Assembly (NCBI GenBank): GCA_945860535.1
Contig: CAMAQN010000004.1
Span: forward strand, 1-46,452
DNA: 46,452 nt
Direction of reading: 5' to 3'
Origin: Auritidibacter sp. Marseille-P8566
GTDB lineage: Bacteria > Actinomycetota > Actinomycetes > Actinomycetales > Microbacteriaceae
Part shown: piece after piece, positions 19,042 to 28,211 of the stretch
Layout of the letters: every line of letters begins with the position of its first letter
Position numbering within the stretch: position 1 is the first letter of the stretch
Notes under the pieces: model-generated
What the model was told of the DNA's origin: nothing
The model's input: the letters and a program-made list of their open reading frames with translations, nothing else
Database searches by the model: none
Program-made: the position numbers and the translations under genes

Positions 19042-20316
19042 GTGTCTACTGCATTGAATACTGATCGCTACGAGCTCACCATGCTCCAGGCGGCGCTGAA
19101 GTCTGGAAAAGCGCAGCGCAAGTGCGTATTTGAGGTATTCACCCGCCAACTCCCTGCCGGACGTCGATACGGCGTGGTCGCAGGCACCGGTCGAGTTTTA
19201 GAGGCAATCCAAAACTTTAGGTTTGAAGAAAAAGAGCTGGATTTCCTAAGGACCAACTCGGTAGTGGACGAGTCGACTCTCACTTGGCTTGCAAACTATA
19301 AATTCTCGGGAAATGTCTTTGGCTATCGTGAGGGTGAGCTCTACTTCGGCCAGTCTCCGGTCCTCACTGTGGAGGGCAGCTTTGCGGAAGCCGTAATTCT
19401 GGAAACTGTGATTCTCTCGATCCTGAACTATGACTCGGCGGTGGCGTCGGCAGCTGCCCGAATGAAATCAGTTTCGGCCGGACGTCGACTAATTGAGATG
19501 GGCTCGCGTCGCGCTCACGAGTCAGCAGCGGTTGCGGCTGCAAGAGCTTCATTTATTGCAGGCTTTGATGCGACAAGCAATCTTGCTGCCGGCGCTCTTT
19601 ACGGCATCGAAACCGCTGGCACCAGCGCTCACGCTTTCACACTGCTGCATGACACCGAAGAGCAGGCATTTCAAGCCCAGCTGGAATCAATGGGAACTGA
19701 GACCACACTTCTGGTCGACACATACGATGTCAAGAACGCTGTGGCGACTGCGGTGCGACTGACTGACGGAAAGGTTCGTGCTGTTCGTCTCGACTCTGGA
19801 GATCTAGCCACCTCTGCTGTCGAGGTGCGCAAGCAGCTGGATAATTTAGGGGCCGCACAAACGAAGATCACAGTCACCAGCGACCTGGACGAATACACAA
19901 TCGCTGCCCTGGCAATCGCACCGATTGATAGCTACGGCGTAGGGACCAGTTTGGTCACCGGTTCTGGTCACCCAACCGCCGGATTTGTCTACAAGCTTGT
20001 GGCTCACTCCGACAACGGTGAGTGGGTAGATGTTGCCAAAACCTCAAAACTCAAAACCAACCGCGGTGGCAAAAAACATGCCAGCCGAGTCTTGGAGAAT
20101 GGCGTTGCCAAGTCGGAGCTGATTTCCGGCGAACCACAGGCTGGACGAGTGCTACAGGTGCCGATGATTTCAAATGGTGAAATTGCCACTGAAAACCTAG
20201 GAATCCAAGGTGTTCTGCGAGCCCGTGAGCACCACAGAGAAGCAATTTCTGAGCTACCGGCAGGAGCACTTCGACTCTCTAAGGGCGAGCCTGCAATTCC
20301 TGTTGAGTTTATTTAG
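19042..20316 (+). CDS. pncB: nicotinate phosphoribosyltransferase (GTG start)
   Basis: TDRYELTMLQAAL, GSRRAHESAAVAAARA, VRLDSGDL motifs. Confidence 0.95.
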   Translation: MSTALNTDRYELTMLQAALKSGKAQRKCVFEVFTRQLPAGRRYGVVAGTGRVLEAIQNFRFEEKELDFLRTNSVVDESTLTWLANYKFSGNVFGYREGELYFGQSPVLTVEGSFAEAVILETVILSILNYDSAVASAAARMKSVSAGRRLIEMGSRRAHESAAVAAARASFIAGFDATSNLAAGALYGIETAGTSAHAFTLLHDTEEQAFQAQLESMGTETTLLVDTYDVKNAVATAVRLTDGKVRAVRLDSGDLATSAVEVRKQLDNLGAAQTKITVTSDLDEYTIAALAIAPIDSYGVGTSLVTGSGHPTAGFVYKLVAHSDNGEWVDVAKTSKLKTNRGGKKHASRVLENGVAKSELISGEPQAGRVLQVPMISNGEIATENLGIQGVLRAREHHREAISELPAGALRLSKGEPAIPVEFI

Positions 20317-20560
20317 ACTCGTCGTCTCCGGGCTTTAGACCCTCGTATATCTCGCGGCAGGTAGGGCAAACCGGAAACTTCTGTGGATCGCGTGATGGGG
20401 TCCAGACTTTGCCGCAAAGTGCGACAACTGCGCTTCCAAGCACTGCCGATTCAACAATCTTGTTCTTCTGCACATAGTGCGAGAAACGCTCGTGATCACC
20501 TTGATCCAGGTGAACCTGCTCCTCTACCTTGGTGCCAAAATCTTGCTCTGCCATGGCCAC
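20309..20560 (-). CDS. DUF3039 family protein (small putative zinc-ribbon protein)
   Basis: ALCGKVWTPSRDPQKFPVCPTCREIYEGL, typical of the actinobacterial DUF3039 family. Confidence 0.85.
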   Translation of the reverse strand: MAMAEQDFGTKVEEQVHLDQGDHERFSHYVQKNKIVESAVLGSAVVALCGKVWTPSRDPQKFPVCPTCREIYEGLKPGDDESK

Positions 20561-21759
20561 TATCGTAGATCAGCGGCATCGCCCAGAGTGACCTGGAACA
20601 TCTTTTTGGAACCATCTCGGATTACCTCAACCTCGACGATTGCACCGGCCGGTTCAGCCCTTACCATCGCAGTGAGATCAGCAGCCGAAGTCACGGTTTG
20701 ACCAGCAAAAGTTATGACGATATCCCCCGGCTTTATGCCCGCTTTTTCTGCAGCACCAGACTCAGTGAGCTTCTCTACATATGCGCCGGTGGAAAAGGTT
20801 GAGTTCTCTACAGTGTTATCCCTAACCATCGCACCTAACAGACCGTGGCTGGCAGATCCGGTGTCAATAATCTCCTGTGAGATCCTGAAAGCGGTATTTG
20901 ATGGGATTGCAAAACCAACACCGATGCTTCCGCTTTCGCCATTGCCGGCAGTAGCAATTGCGACATTGATGCCGATTAGCTCGCCCTGGTTGTTCACCAG
21001 CGCACCGCCTGAGTTACCAGGGTTGATTGCCGCATCAGTCTGAATTACCTGAAGTGAGATTGGCGCGTTTCCGGTCCCGTTCCAGAACTGAAGGCCTGGA
21101 TTCTCACTTACCTCTGCGCTTGCCACCTGGATGGTTCGATTTAGTGCCGAGATTATCCCCTGGGTAACGGTTGAAGAAAGACCAAGTGGGGCACCAATGG
21201 CGACGACATCCTCACCAACATTCAAATTGTCAGAGTCTGCAAAAGTGATGGGCTTGAGACCTGCAACCTGAACCTTTACCACCGCTAGGTCGTAGACCGA
21301 GTCATAGCCGATTAGCTTGGCAGGATAAACCGAGCCGTCCCAAAGCTGAACAGTGATCTTTGGGTTCTGAGTCATGCCTCCCAGAGTCACAACGTGGGCA
21401 TTGGTTAGAACGTAGCCATCTTCGGTAAGTGCAACACCAGATCCCGATCCTGAACCATCCGCAGATTCAACCGCCAAGGTCACTACCGATGGTGCGGCGT
21501 TTGATGCGGCACCGGTAACCCAGTTGACGTTCTCTGTGTTGTTCACGACAACCGGAGCTGGCTGGGAAACTGAAAGATAGGAAAGCGTGAATGCGGTTGA
21601 TCCAACTACGCCACCAATTAGTGCCGCGGTTAGCGCGAACAGTGCTATTCCCAGAGCGCGAATTGGACGACGCTTGCGCTTTGGAGCTTGGTCTACTGGA
21701 GCAGAGTAGGTGTTACCAAAACTAAATTGACTATCTCCAGAGCGATTCCACTCAGACAT
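20560..21759 (-). CDS. HtrA/DegP-like trypsin-type serine protease with PDZ domain, membrane-anchored
   Basis: N-terminal TM segment, TNAHVV (His), DLAVVKV (Asp), NPGNSGGALVN (Ser), PDZ GLKPGD-like GIKPGDIV. Confidence 0.95.
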   Translation of the reverse strand: MSEWNRSGDSQFSFGNTYSAPVDQAPKRKRRPIRALGIALFALTAALIGGVVGSTAFTLSYLSVSQPAPVVVNNTENVNWVTGAASNAAPSVVTLAVESADGSGSGSGVALTEDGYVLTNAHVVTLGGMTQNPKITVQLWDGSVYPAKLIGYDSVYDLAVVKVQVAGLKPITFADSDNLNVGEDVVAIGAPLGLSSTVTQGIISALNRTIQVASAEVSENPGLQFWNGTGNAPISLQVIQTDAAINPGNSGGALVNNQGELIGINVAIATAGNGESGSIGVGFAIPSNTAFRISQEIIDTGSASHGLLGAMVRDNTVENSTFSTGAYVEKLTESGAAEKAGIKPGDIVITFAGQTVTSAADLTAMVRAEPAGAIVEVEVIRDGSKKMFQVTLGDAADLR

Positions 21760-21850
21760 GCGTTTCCTTTCGAGTTGCCCAAATTCTGTCGGGCAAGACT
21801 GGGGATTCTATGAACTCAACCTGTGTAAATTCTGAAATCCCCAAGGACAA

Positions 21851-22630
21851 TCATCCCACCAACAAAGTTCTCCGCTCTCTTTCAATCACCGCGATAGCCA
21901 ATTTGTTGGAGGCCAGCTCCCAATTAGCCGCGTTGTAAACCCAGTTACCAGTCGAATACTTGTAATCCACCTCGTAGCCGACATAGGCCTTTGCCCAGTA
22001 GTTTCCTGGGCTGGTAAATGAGTAACTCCGATGAAAGCCAAAAAGGTCCTTACCGTTTGATAACTCCCACCTAGCCGTTACTGGCCGAAACCTAATCTGA
22101 GCCGACCGTCCAAGCAGAACCCCAGAGATCACCTTAGTGCTGGCTTGAACGTGAAGCTCAATTTCGTCCTCAAACTCGACCTCTGAACCAGGGCTCCACC
22201 AAGCCGCTGGCTTTTCTGCCAGTGCGGTAAAACGATCTCGGAGTTCAATTTCTTCCGCTGTCACGGTGGTGCCTGACGAGCTAACAGGGTTGGGAACTTC
22301 ATCTCCGATGCAAGGTCTTGATCCGACCGGAACCCATGCTGTGATTACGGTCATGGTCGGGACATCGATGGTGCCATTTGCAAAGTAGCGGCATTCCCGC
22401 ATCGGTACCTCCCCCGATCCACCTGAGCTACCGCCCCCACCACCAACAACCTCATCAGCACAAACGCTAAATTGACCAGGAATGCCATCTGGACACTCGC
22501 TGGCCAGGTGGTCGACGCGATCTGGGGTGAAGGAGTTCGCCGTCAACGAAGGGTCGTTTGACGAGGCCTGAAAATCCACAGCCAAATTTGCGACCCCAAG
22601 TGCAAAGAGCAAAACAATCAACAAATTCAT
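21851..22630 (-). CDS. hypothetical secreted protein
   Basis: ORF of 259 aa with hydrophobic N-terminus MNLLIVLLFALGVANLAV, Gly/Ser linker GGGGGSSGGSG; no family recognised. Confidence 0.7.
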   Translation of the reverse strand: MNLLIVLLFALGVANLAVDFQASSNDPSLTANSFTPDRVDHLASECPDGIPGQFSVCADEVVGGGGGSSGGSGEVPMRECRYFANGTIDVPTMTVITAWVPVGSRPCIGDEVPNPVSSSGTTVTAEEIELRDRFTALAEKPAAWWSPGSEVEFEDEIELHVQASTKVISGVLLGRSAQIRFRPVTARWELSNGKDLFGFHRSYSFTSPGNYWAKAYVGYEVDYKYSTGNWVYNAANWELASNKLAIAVIERERRTLLVG

Positions 22631-22687
22631 GAGTGCAAGTTAGATGAGTTTGGGAGTTTGCAAATTTGAGATTCCACAGGAAAAAGA

Positions 22688-22715
22688 AATCCCCTCAATT
22701 TTCATTGAGGGGATT
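22688..22715 (-). terminator. intrinsic terminator downstream of tRNA-fMet (sequence could act on both strands)
   Basis: Perfect 12-bp inverted repeat AATCCCCTCAAT-TTTC-ATTGAGGGGATT; T-rich tract on the exit side of either strand. Confidence 0.85.
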
Positions 22716-22722
22716 TTCTTAG

Positions 22723-22796
22723 TTGCGGGGGCAGGATTTGAACCTACGACCTCCGGGTTATGAGCCCGGCGAGCTACCGAACTGCTCCACCCCGCG
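22723..22796 (-). tRNA. initiator tRNA-fMet(CAT)
   Basis: CGCGGGG/CCCCGCA acceptor with C1xA72 mismatch, GGG/CCC in anticodon stem around CTCATAA, T arm GTAGGTTCAAATCCTGC. Confidence 0.95.
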
Positions 22797-22825
22797 GCGA
22801 AGTTCCAACATTAGCAGGAAATCTG

Positions 22826-25696
22826 CTAGTCCGCCAATAGTGCCAGGGCTTGAGCTACCGCCTTTGCCAAACGCGCATCGGCTTCGCCGTAGGCATTCCA
22901 GTCACCGGCGGCCAGAGCAGCCTGCTTGTCCTCGATAGCCTGCTTTGCCAAAGCCAAAGCGGCTGAGAGCTCAGGGCTTGCCGGATCTACGGTTCCAGAA
23001 CTTGAAGAACCAGTTCCCGGAGCACTCGGCTCGGTTGGGACACCCGCTCCTGAGTTGCCGCCAAATAGTGCATCAAGCGCTTCTTCCAGAGTGTCCTCGA
23101 AAGCTATTTGGTCGCCGAAGGCCACAAGAATTTTCTGAAGTAGCGGGTAGCTGGTTTCACCGGTTGACTCGATGTATACCGGCTGGACATAAAGCAAGCC
23201 ACCGCCAACCGGAAGGGTTAGCAGGTTACCGTTTAGCACTCGGGTGGAACCCTGGCGCAAAAGGTTTAGCAGCGACGATACGTTGCTGTCCGCGTTGAAG
23301 TTGTTCTGCACCTGTCCAGGCCCTGGAACAATCGTCTCCCTTGGCAAATTAAGCAGGGTGAGCTTGCCATAGTCGGCATTCACCTTGCCGGCTTGATTGC
23401 CCGCGTCAGCATTTGCAATCAGGTAACCGGTCAGCACGTTTCTAGCTGTCTCGCCGGTAGACTGCGGGATAAAGGTTGAGTAGAGCGAGAACTTGCTTTG
23501 AGTCTCACCCGGTGCCTGCAGGGTCAGGTAATAAGGAGGCTGAAGCTCTCCGATTCCAGTTCCCTCCACTGGGTCGTTAGGAGTCATCCAGGCATCCTGC
23601 TGTGAGTAGAACGCACCAGCTTCGGTCACGTGGTAACGACCAAGAATCGAACGCTGGGCCTTGAATAGGTCAGCTGGGTAGCGCACGTGAGCAATCAGCT
23701 CAGCACTCATGGCTGAACGTGGCTGAACGGTGTCCGGATAGATTCCCATCCATGCCGACAAAATCGGATCCTCTTCGTCCCAGGCGTAAAGATCTACCGA
23801 GCCATCGTATGCGTCTACGGTTGCCTTGACAGAGTTGCGGATGTAGTTGATGGTCGAAGGTCCCGAACCAAAGGCATCAGATCCCGAGTCCAGTTTTGCG
23901 AGGTTGAAGTTCTCGGCATTCGCAAATGGGTAGTTGGCGCTGGTGGTGTAGCCATCGATAATCCACTTGATTCGACCATCGACAACCGCAGGATAAACCT
24001 CAGAATCTAAGGTCAGATATGGCGCTACCTCTGCAACTCGAGTCGCAGGATCGCGGTTGTACAGGATTTGAGAGTTCGCATTGATGGCATCCGAAAGCAA
24101 AATTTGCTCGCTCTGGAACTTCAGTGCGTATGCCAAACGGGTAACCAAATCACCTATCTTCGGGCCACCATCACCTTGGAAAGTTGTGTAGGTTTCGTTT
24201 TCGCCATCAGCACCTGCTGGGTAGTCAAACTCCAGCGGCTGGGCATTTTCAGGCGCTCCAACAATTGAGTAGAGCGGTGAATTTGCACCAAAGTAGACCC
24301 TCGGCTCAAATTCCCCAAGAGCACCAATTGATGGGATTCCAGACTGAAGGAAAAGTGGCTTTCCATCGGTATCGCGCTTGTTTCCATAGGCCGCAACCAA
24401 GCCAAAACCATGGGTGTAAACGATGGTTGAGTTGTACCAAGACTGGGATTCTCCAAGTCCTGATTGATTCAATTCACGCACTGCAACAACGGTGTCTTGC
24501 ACCTGGCCATCTAGTTCGTAGCGGTCAATGTGCAGACGGTTTGGGAAGCTGTAGTACTGACGGTACTGCTCCAGCTGCCTAAAGGCATCTGAGACCAGAG
24601 CCGGGTCCAAAATACGAATTGATGCGGTGGTCTTGGCGTCATTGCGCAGCGCACCTGGTTCAGCAACTACCTTGGCGTCGTAGTCCACAACCTCGACACC
24701 GTCTAGTCCGTAGGCAATTCGAGTTGCGTCAATATTGTGCTGCAGGAATGGGCTCTCCAAGGTTCGCTCATTTGGAACCACCTGGAATGTTTGAATGATC
24801 CACGGGTAGAGCCCACCCAGAACCAAACTGCTCAGCACCATCATCGCGGTACCGATAATCGATACTCGCCACTTGCCGATCACCGCGGTGATCAGGAAGA
24901 GCACGGCTACAGCGACAGAGATCATCGCAAGAATCTGAAGCCCCGGAATGATCGCGTTGGCTGCGGTGTAGTTCACACCGGTGAACAGGGCACCTGATGC
25001 GGAAACGGTGCTGTACTGGTCAAGCCAGAGGCTTACTCCCTGGACCGCTAGGTAGATAGCAACCAAGCTGGTGAGCTGGATTCTGGCGGGCTTGGAAACC
25101 TTGATCTCACGGCCAGTGATTCGCATTCCACCGTAGATCAGGTGCACTGCACCGTTAATCAATGCAGCCAATAGCAACGCTCCGGAGAGATAGCCAATGG
25201 CAAAAGTTAGAAACGGCAGCTGGAAAATGTAGAAACCGATATCCATTCCAAAGTGAGGGTCGGTCTGACCAAACTCCGAGCCATTCAGCCAGAGTGCAAT
25301 TACCTGCCACTGGCGAGCAACAATCAGGCCACCAAAGACTCCAAGTACAACCGGCAATCCCCAGCGAACCAGCTTCCCAACGCTCTCGAACATCTGCTGA
25401 TAGGCCTGAAATGGCGAGGCTTCACTCAGTTTGAGATACACCGGCCTGGTGCGCCAGGCCAGCGCGAGTCCCAATCCAACCAACAAGGTCATAACCAACC
25501 AGCCGATTAGGAAGGTCACTAGCTGAGCCACAATCTCGGTTACGAAGATGGTTTCAAACCCTAATTGACGGAACCAAAGCAGATCGGTGAACACACCAGC
25601 GGCTGATAGCAATGCCACTGCAATAACAGCCACGATGCCGATGGCTATCGAAAATGGCGATGCCTTGCGCTGAGGTCTGAGGTTTGCTTGAGTCAC
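22826..25696 (-). CDS. UPF0182 family large membrane protein
   Basis: N-terminal TM segments, large extracytoplasmic domain (ANSPLYSIVG, FNADSNVSSLLNLLRQGSTRVLNGNLLTLPVGGGLLYVQPVYIE), acidic C-terminus. Confidence 0.93.
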   Translation of the reverse strand: MTQANLRPQRKASPFSIAIGIVAVIAVALLSAAGVFTDLLWFRQLGFETIFVTEIVAQLVTFLIGWLVMTLLVGLGLALAWRTRPVYLKLSEASPFQAYQQMFESVGKLVRWGLPVVLGVFGGLIVARQWQVIALWLNGSEFGQTDPHFGMDIGFYIFQLPFLTFAIGYLSGALLLAALINGAVHLIYGGMRITGREIKVSKPARIQLTSLVAIYLAVQGVSLWLDQYSTVSASGALFTGVNYTAANAIIPGLQILAMISVAVAVLFLITAVIGKWRVSIIGTAMMVLSSLVLGGLYPWIIQTFQVVPNERTLESPFLQHNIDATRIAYGLDGVEVVDYDAKVVAEPGALRNDAKTTASIRILDPALVSDAFRQLEQYRQYYSFPNRLHIDRYELDGQVQDTVVAVRELNQSGLGESQSWYNSTIVYTHGFGLVAAYGNKRDTDGKPLFLQSGIPSIGALGEFEPRVYFGANSPLYSIVGAPENAQPLEFDYPAGADGENETYTTFQGDGGPKIGDLVTRLAYALKFQSEQILLSDAINANSQILYNRDPATRVAEVAPYLTLDSEVYPAVVDGRIKWIIDGYTTSANYPFANAENFNLAKLDSGSDAFGSGPSTINYIRNSVKATVDAYDGSVDLYAWDEEDPILSAWMGIYPDTVQPRSAMSAELIAHVRYPADLFKAQRSILGRYHVTEAGAFYSQQDAWMTPNDPVEGTGIGELQPPYYLTLQAPGETQSKFSLYSTFIPQSTGETARNVLTGYLIANADAGNQAGKVNADYGKLTLLNLPRETIVPGPGQVQNNFNADSNVSSLLNLLRQGSTRVLNGNLLTLPVGGGLLYVQPVYIESTGETSYPLLQKILVAFGDQIAFEDTLEEALDALFGGNSGAGVPTEPSAPGTGSSSSGTVDPASPELSAALALAKQAIEDKQAALAAGDWNAYGEADARLAKAVAQALALLAD

Positions 25697-26766
25697 TTTT
25701 TCTCCTGGTTGGTACAGCTGATGGGTGGCACGGGTTTTCCTGAATTAAATTCTTCTACGGCTTGCAGTGCTGACTTTAGGTCCTTCACAACTGCAACCGA
25801 AAGACCTTCCGGAATCTGCCCGATTGCCTCAGAGCAATTTCCCTCAGGTGCCAAAAACAAAGTTGCACCGGCATTCTTAGCCGAAATCAATTTAAGCTCA
25901 ACTCCGCCAATTGGTCCTACCTTGCCATCTGCCGAGATGGTTCCGGTGCCGGCGATGTGATTTTGTCCACCCAGCGACCCTTCGGTCAGGACGTCAATAA
26001 TCCCGAGCGAGAAGATCAAACCGCCCGATGGCCCGCCGACATCACCGAGCTGAAGCGCAATCTCGACCGGGAAGTCATAGACGTATCCAACCATCGCACC
26101 GATTACCCAGGAGTCATCTTTTTTCTCTGGTGTCAGTTCAAATTCTTTGGTTTCTCCATCGCGCAAGACCTTAACGACAATCGGTTTCCCCTTGGAGAGT
26201 TGAATCTGCTCTTTGAGTTCCTCGTAGGTCAAGACCTGCACTGCACCCACCGCTAGCAAGAAGTCTCCGGCAACCAATTTCTTGGACGCTGGAGTGTCCT
26301 GAATCACGGAAGCCACGTATAGCTGATGATCAAGTTGGTAGCCGAGTTCAGTCAGTGCGGCCGCAATGGCATCCTGTTGCGACACTTCCATCTGAGCTGT
26401 CGATTCGGCTCGGACCTGCTGGGTCGATAGCTGCGGTGGATAAACCTCATCCAGCGGGAGCACAATCTGGGCTGGATCAATCCAAGCGGATAGCACCTGC
26501 AACCACCCGGGGGTCGAGTCGCGATTGCCCAAAAGGGAAACGGTGGTGATGTCAAATCGAGTTTTGCTCTCGTAGGTCTTCACATCGCTGGCAGAAATCA
26601 CCGGCTTATCGTCGATTTCACCCATTACGTTGAAGACCTGTCCGGGTCTCTCAATGACGTATCCGCTGGGCAGGGTCATAAGTCCTCCCAGGCTCAGCAC
26701 GAGCAGGGCAGTAATGGCCCAACTGCCTCGCTTTAGTCGCGGGTTGGAAGTCTTGAAAAAAGTCAT
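25693..26766 (-). CDS. PDZ-domain, Lon-like (S16) membrane protease, YlbL type (start set to ATG 26766; track ORF starts 26841)
   Basis: TM N-terminus, PDZ DTPASKKLVAGDFLLAV, S16 motif GGPSGGLIFSLGI with downstream Lys region GTGTISADGKVGPIGG. Confidence 0.9.
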   Translation of the reverse strand: MTFFKTSNPRLKRGSWAITALLVLSLGGLMTLPSGYVIERPGQVFNVMGEIDDKPVISASDVKTYESKTRFDITTVSLLGNRDSTPGWLQVLSAWIDPAQIVLPLDEVYPPQLSTQQVRAESTAQMEVSQQDAIAAALTELGYQLDHQLYVASVIQDTPASKKLVAGDFLLAVGAVQVLTYEELKEQIQLSKGKPIVVKVLRDGETKEFELTPEKKDDSWVIGAMVGYVYDFPVEIALQLGDVGGPSGGLIFSLGIIDVLTEGSLGGQNHIAGTGTISADGKVGPIGGVELKLISAKNAGATLFLAPEGNCSEAIGQIPEGLSVAVVKDLKSALQAVEEFNSGKPVPPISCTNQEKK

Positions 26767-26904
26767 TGGGTCAATGCTACGAATCTTTCCGTCAGGAATC
26801 CTTAGCGTCCTCACGCCGTGGGCGAACAGCCCTTTTATCATCAGCTATTTCCCAGCTTGTTTAGGGTTTTGGCAGTACCTTTTTTACAGAGGTTAGGAAT
26901 CTAA

Positions 26905-28179
26905 GTGGACGAGAATCGTGACAAGGAAGAGCTGGAGAAGCTCCTAAAGCGCATGTTCGAATCTGGGGCTCTGAACCCCGAAGAACTTTCCAAGGTCGCC
27001 GGTGCTGGCCTAAACCCCAAACTCCTAAGTCAACTTTTTGGCCAGGTGCAGGCCATGATGTCCGATAGCGACGGACCTGTGAATTGGGACCTAGCCACGA
27101 AAACCGCATTAGAACTTGCCAAAGCTGGGCAACGTCAGCCCAGTGAGGTACTCAGCGCGGAAATTCAGAACAGCTTTGAAATCGCTCAGCTTTGGCTCGG
27201 TGAGCAAACTGAATTCGCAAATTCTCAGCCTCTAAAACAGCTTTCTCGAGCTCTCTGGGTGCAAGATGCCATTCCGCTATTCAAGGACCTCGCTGAACCG
27301 GTGGCCTCGAGCATGTCCAAAGCACTGAGTGAGAACCTTACCCAAGTGATGCCCGAGGAATTGGTTGGGATGATTGGACCTGCGACCAAGTTCTTAGAAA
27401 ATGCCGGTGCTTCAATGTTCGCCGCTCAGCTTGGACAATCCGTTGGAAAACTTTCCGAGAACGTGCTCAGCGCTAGCGAGATTGGGATTCCGCTGTCGAC
27501 AAGACCTGGTCTTGTGATCCAAAACGTCGAGGATTTTCTAAAGGATTTGGAAACACCCAAGTCTGAGGTCTTGATTTACCTTGCCATCCGAGAGCTGGCG
27601 GTCTCTTCGCTATACGCCTCCAACCGTTGGTTGCGCGATCAGGTAGCAACCCAGGTCTCTGAATTTGCCGCGGGGCTGAAGATTGACCCGGAATCGATCC
27701 AGAACCTTGCCCAGCAAATCGATCCAAGCGATCCCACCACCTTCAATTTGGTAATCGAATCCGGCGGGCTAATTACACCTAGAACAGCTGACCAAGAGGC
27801 CACACTGGTGCGCATCGAAACCACGCTCGCCTTGATTGAAGGCTGGGCCGATGCCGTGGCATTTAGCGCAGCTAGCCGACTGCCCGGCATCAACCAGGTG
27901 TTTGAATTGCTGCGTCGACGTCAAGCAGTAGGCGCCGCGCAAAAGACTTTTGCAACCCTGCTGGGGTTGGAGCTGAGACCTAGATTGCAGCGTGAAGCCA
28001 TGGCAATGTGGCAGCGGCTGGCCGCTGAGCTTGGCACTGGGGTGCGAGATTCAATTTGGATGCACCCTGACCTTCTGCCAAGTGCGGAAGACATTCAAGA
28101 CCCGAGCGCATTGATCAAGCGACTATCTGGTGGCGATGACGATTTCGACAGTGAGCTAAACAAACTTCTCGACAACTAG
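26905..28179 (+). CDS. TIGR03624-like ('zinc-dependent metalloprotease') actinobacterial family protein
   Basis: Family-like C-terminus LIEGWADAVAF...ELLRRRQAVGAAQKTFATLLGLELRPRLQREAMAMWQRL...RDSIWMHPDLLPSAEDI. Confidence 0.8.
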   Translation: MDENRDKEELEKLLKRMFESGALNPEELSKVAGAGLNPKLLSQLFGQVQAMMSDSDGPVNWDLATKTALELAKAGQRQPSEVLSAEIQNSFEIAQLWLGEQTEFANSQPLKQLSRALWVQDAIPLFKDLAEPVASSMSKALSENLTQVMPEELVGMIGPATKFLENAGASMFAAQLGQSVGKLSENVLSASEIGIPLSTRPGLVIQNVEDFLKDLETPKSEVLIYLAIRELAVSSLYASNRWLRDQVATQVSEFAAGLKIDPESIQNLAQQIDPSDPTTFNLVIESGGLITPRTADQEATLVRIETTLALIEGWADAVAFSAASRLPGINQVFELLRRRQAVGAAQKTFATLLGLELRPRLQREAMAMWQRLAAELGTGVRDSIWMHPDLLPSAEDIQDPSALIKRLSGGDDDFDSELNKLLDN

Positions 28180-28211
28180 CCTGTGGAAAACCGTCGACGA
28201 GGGATTTCGCT

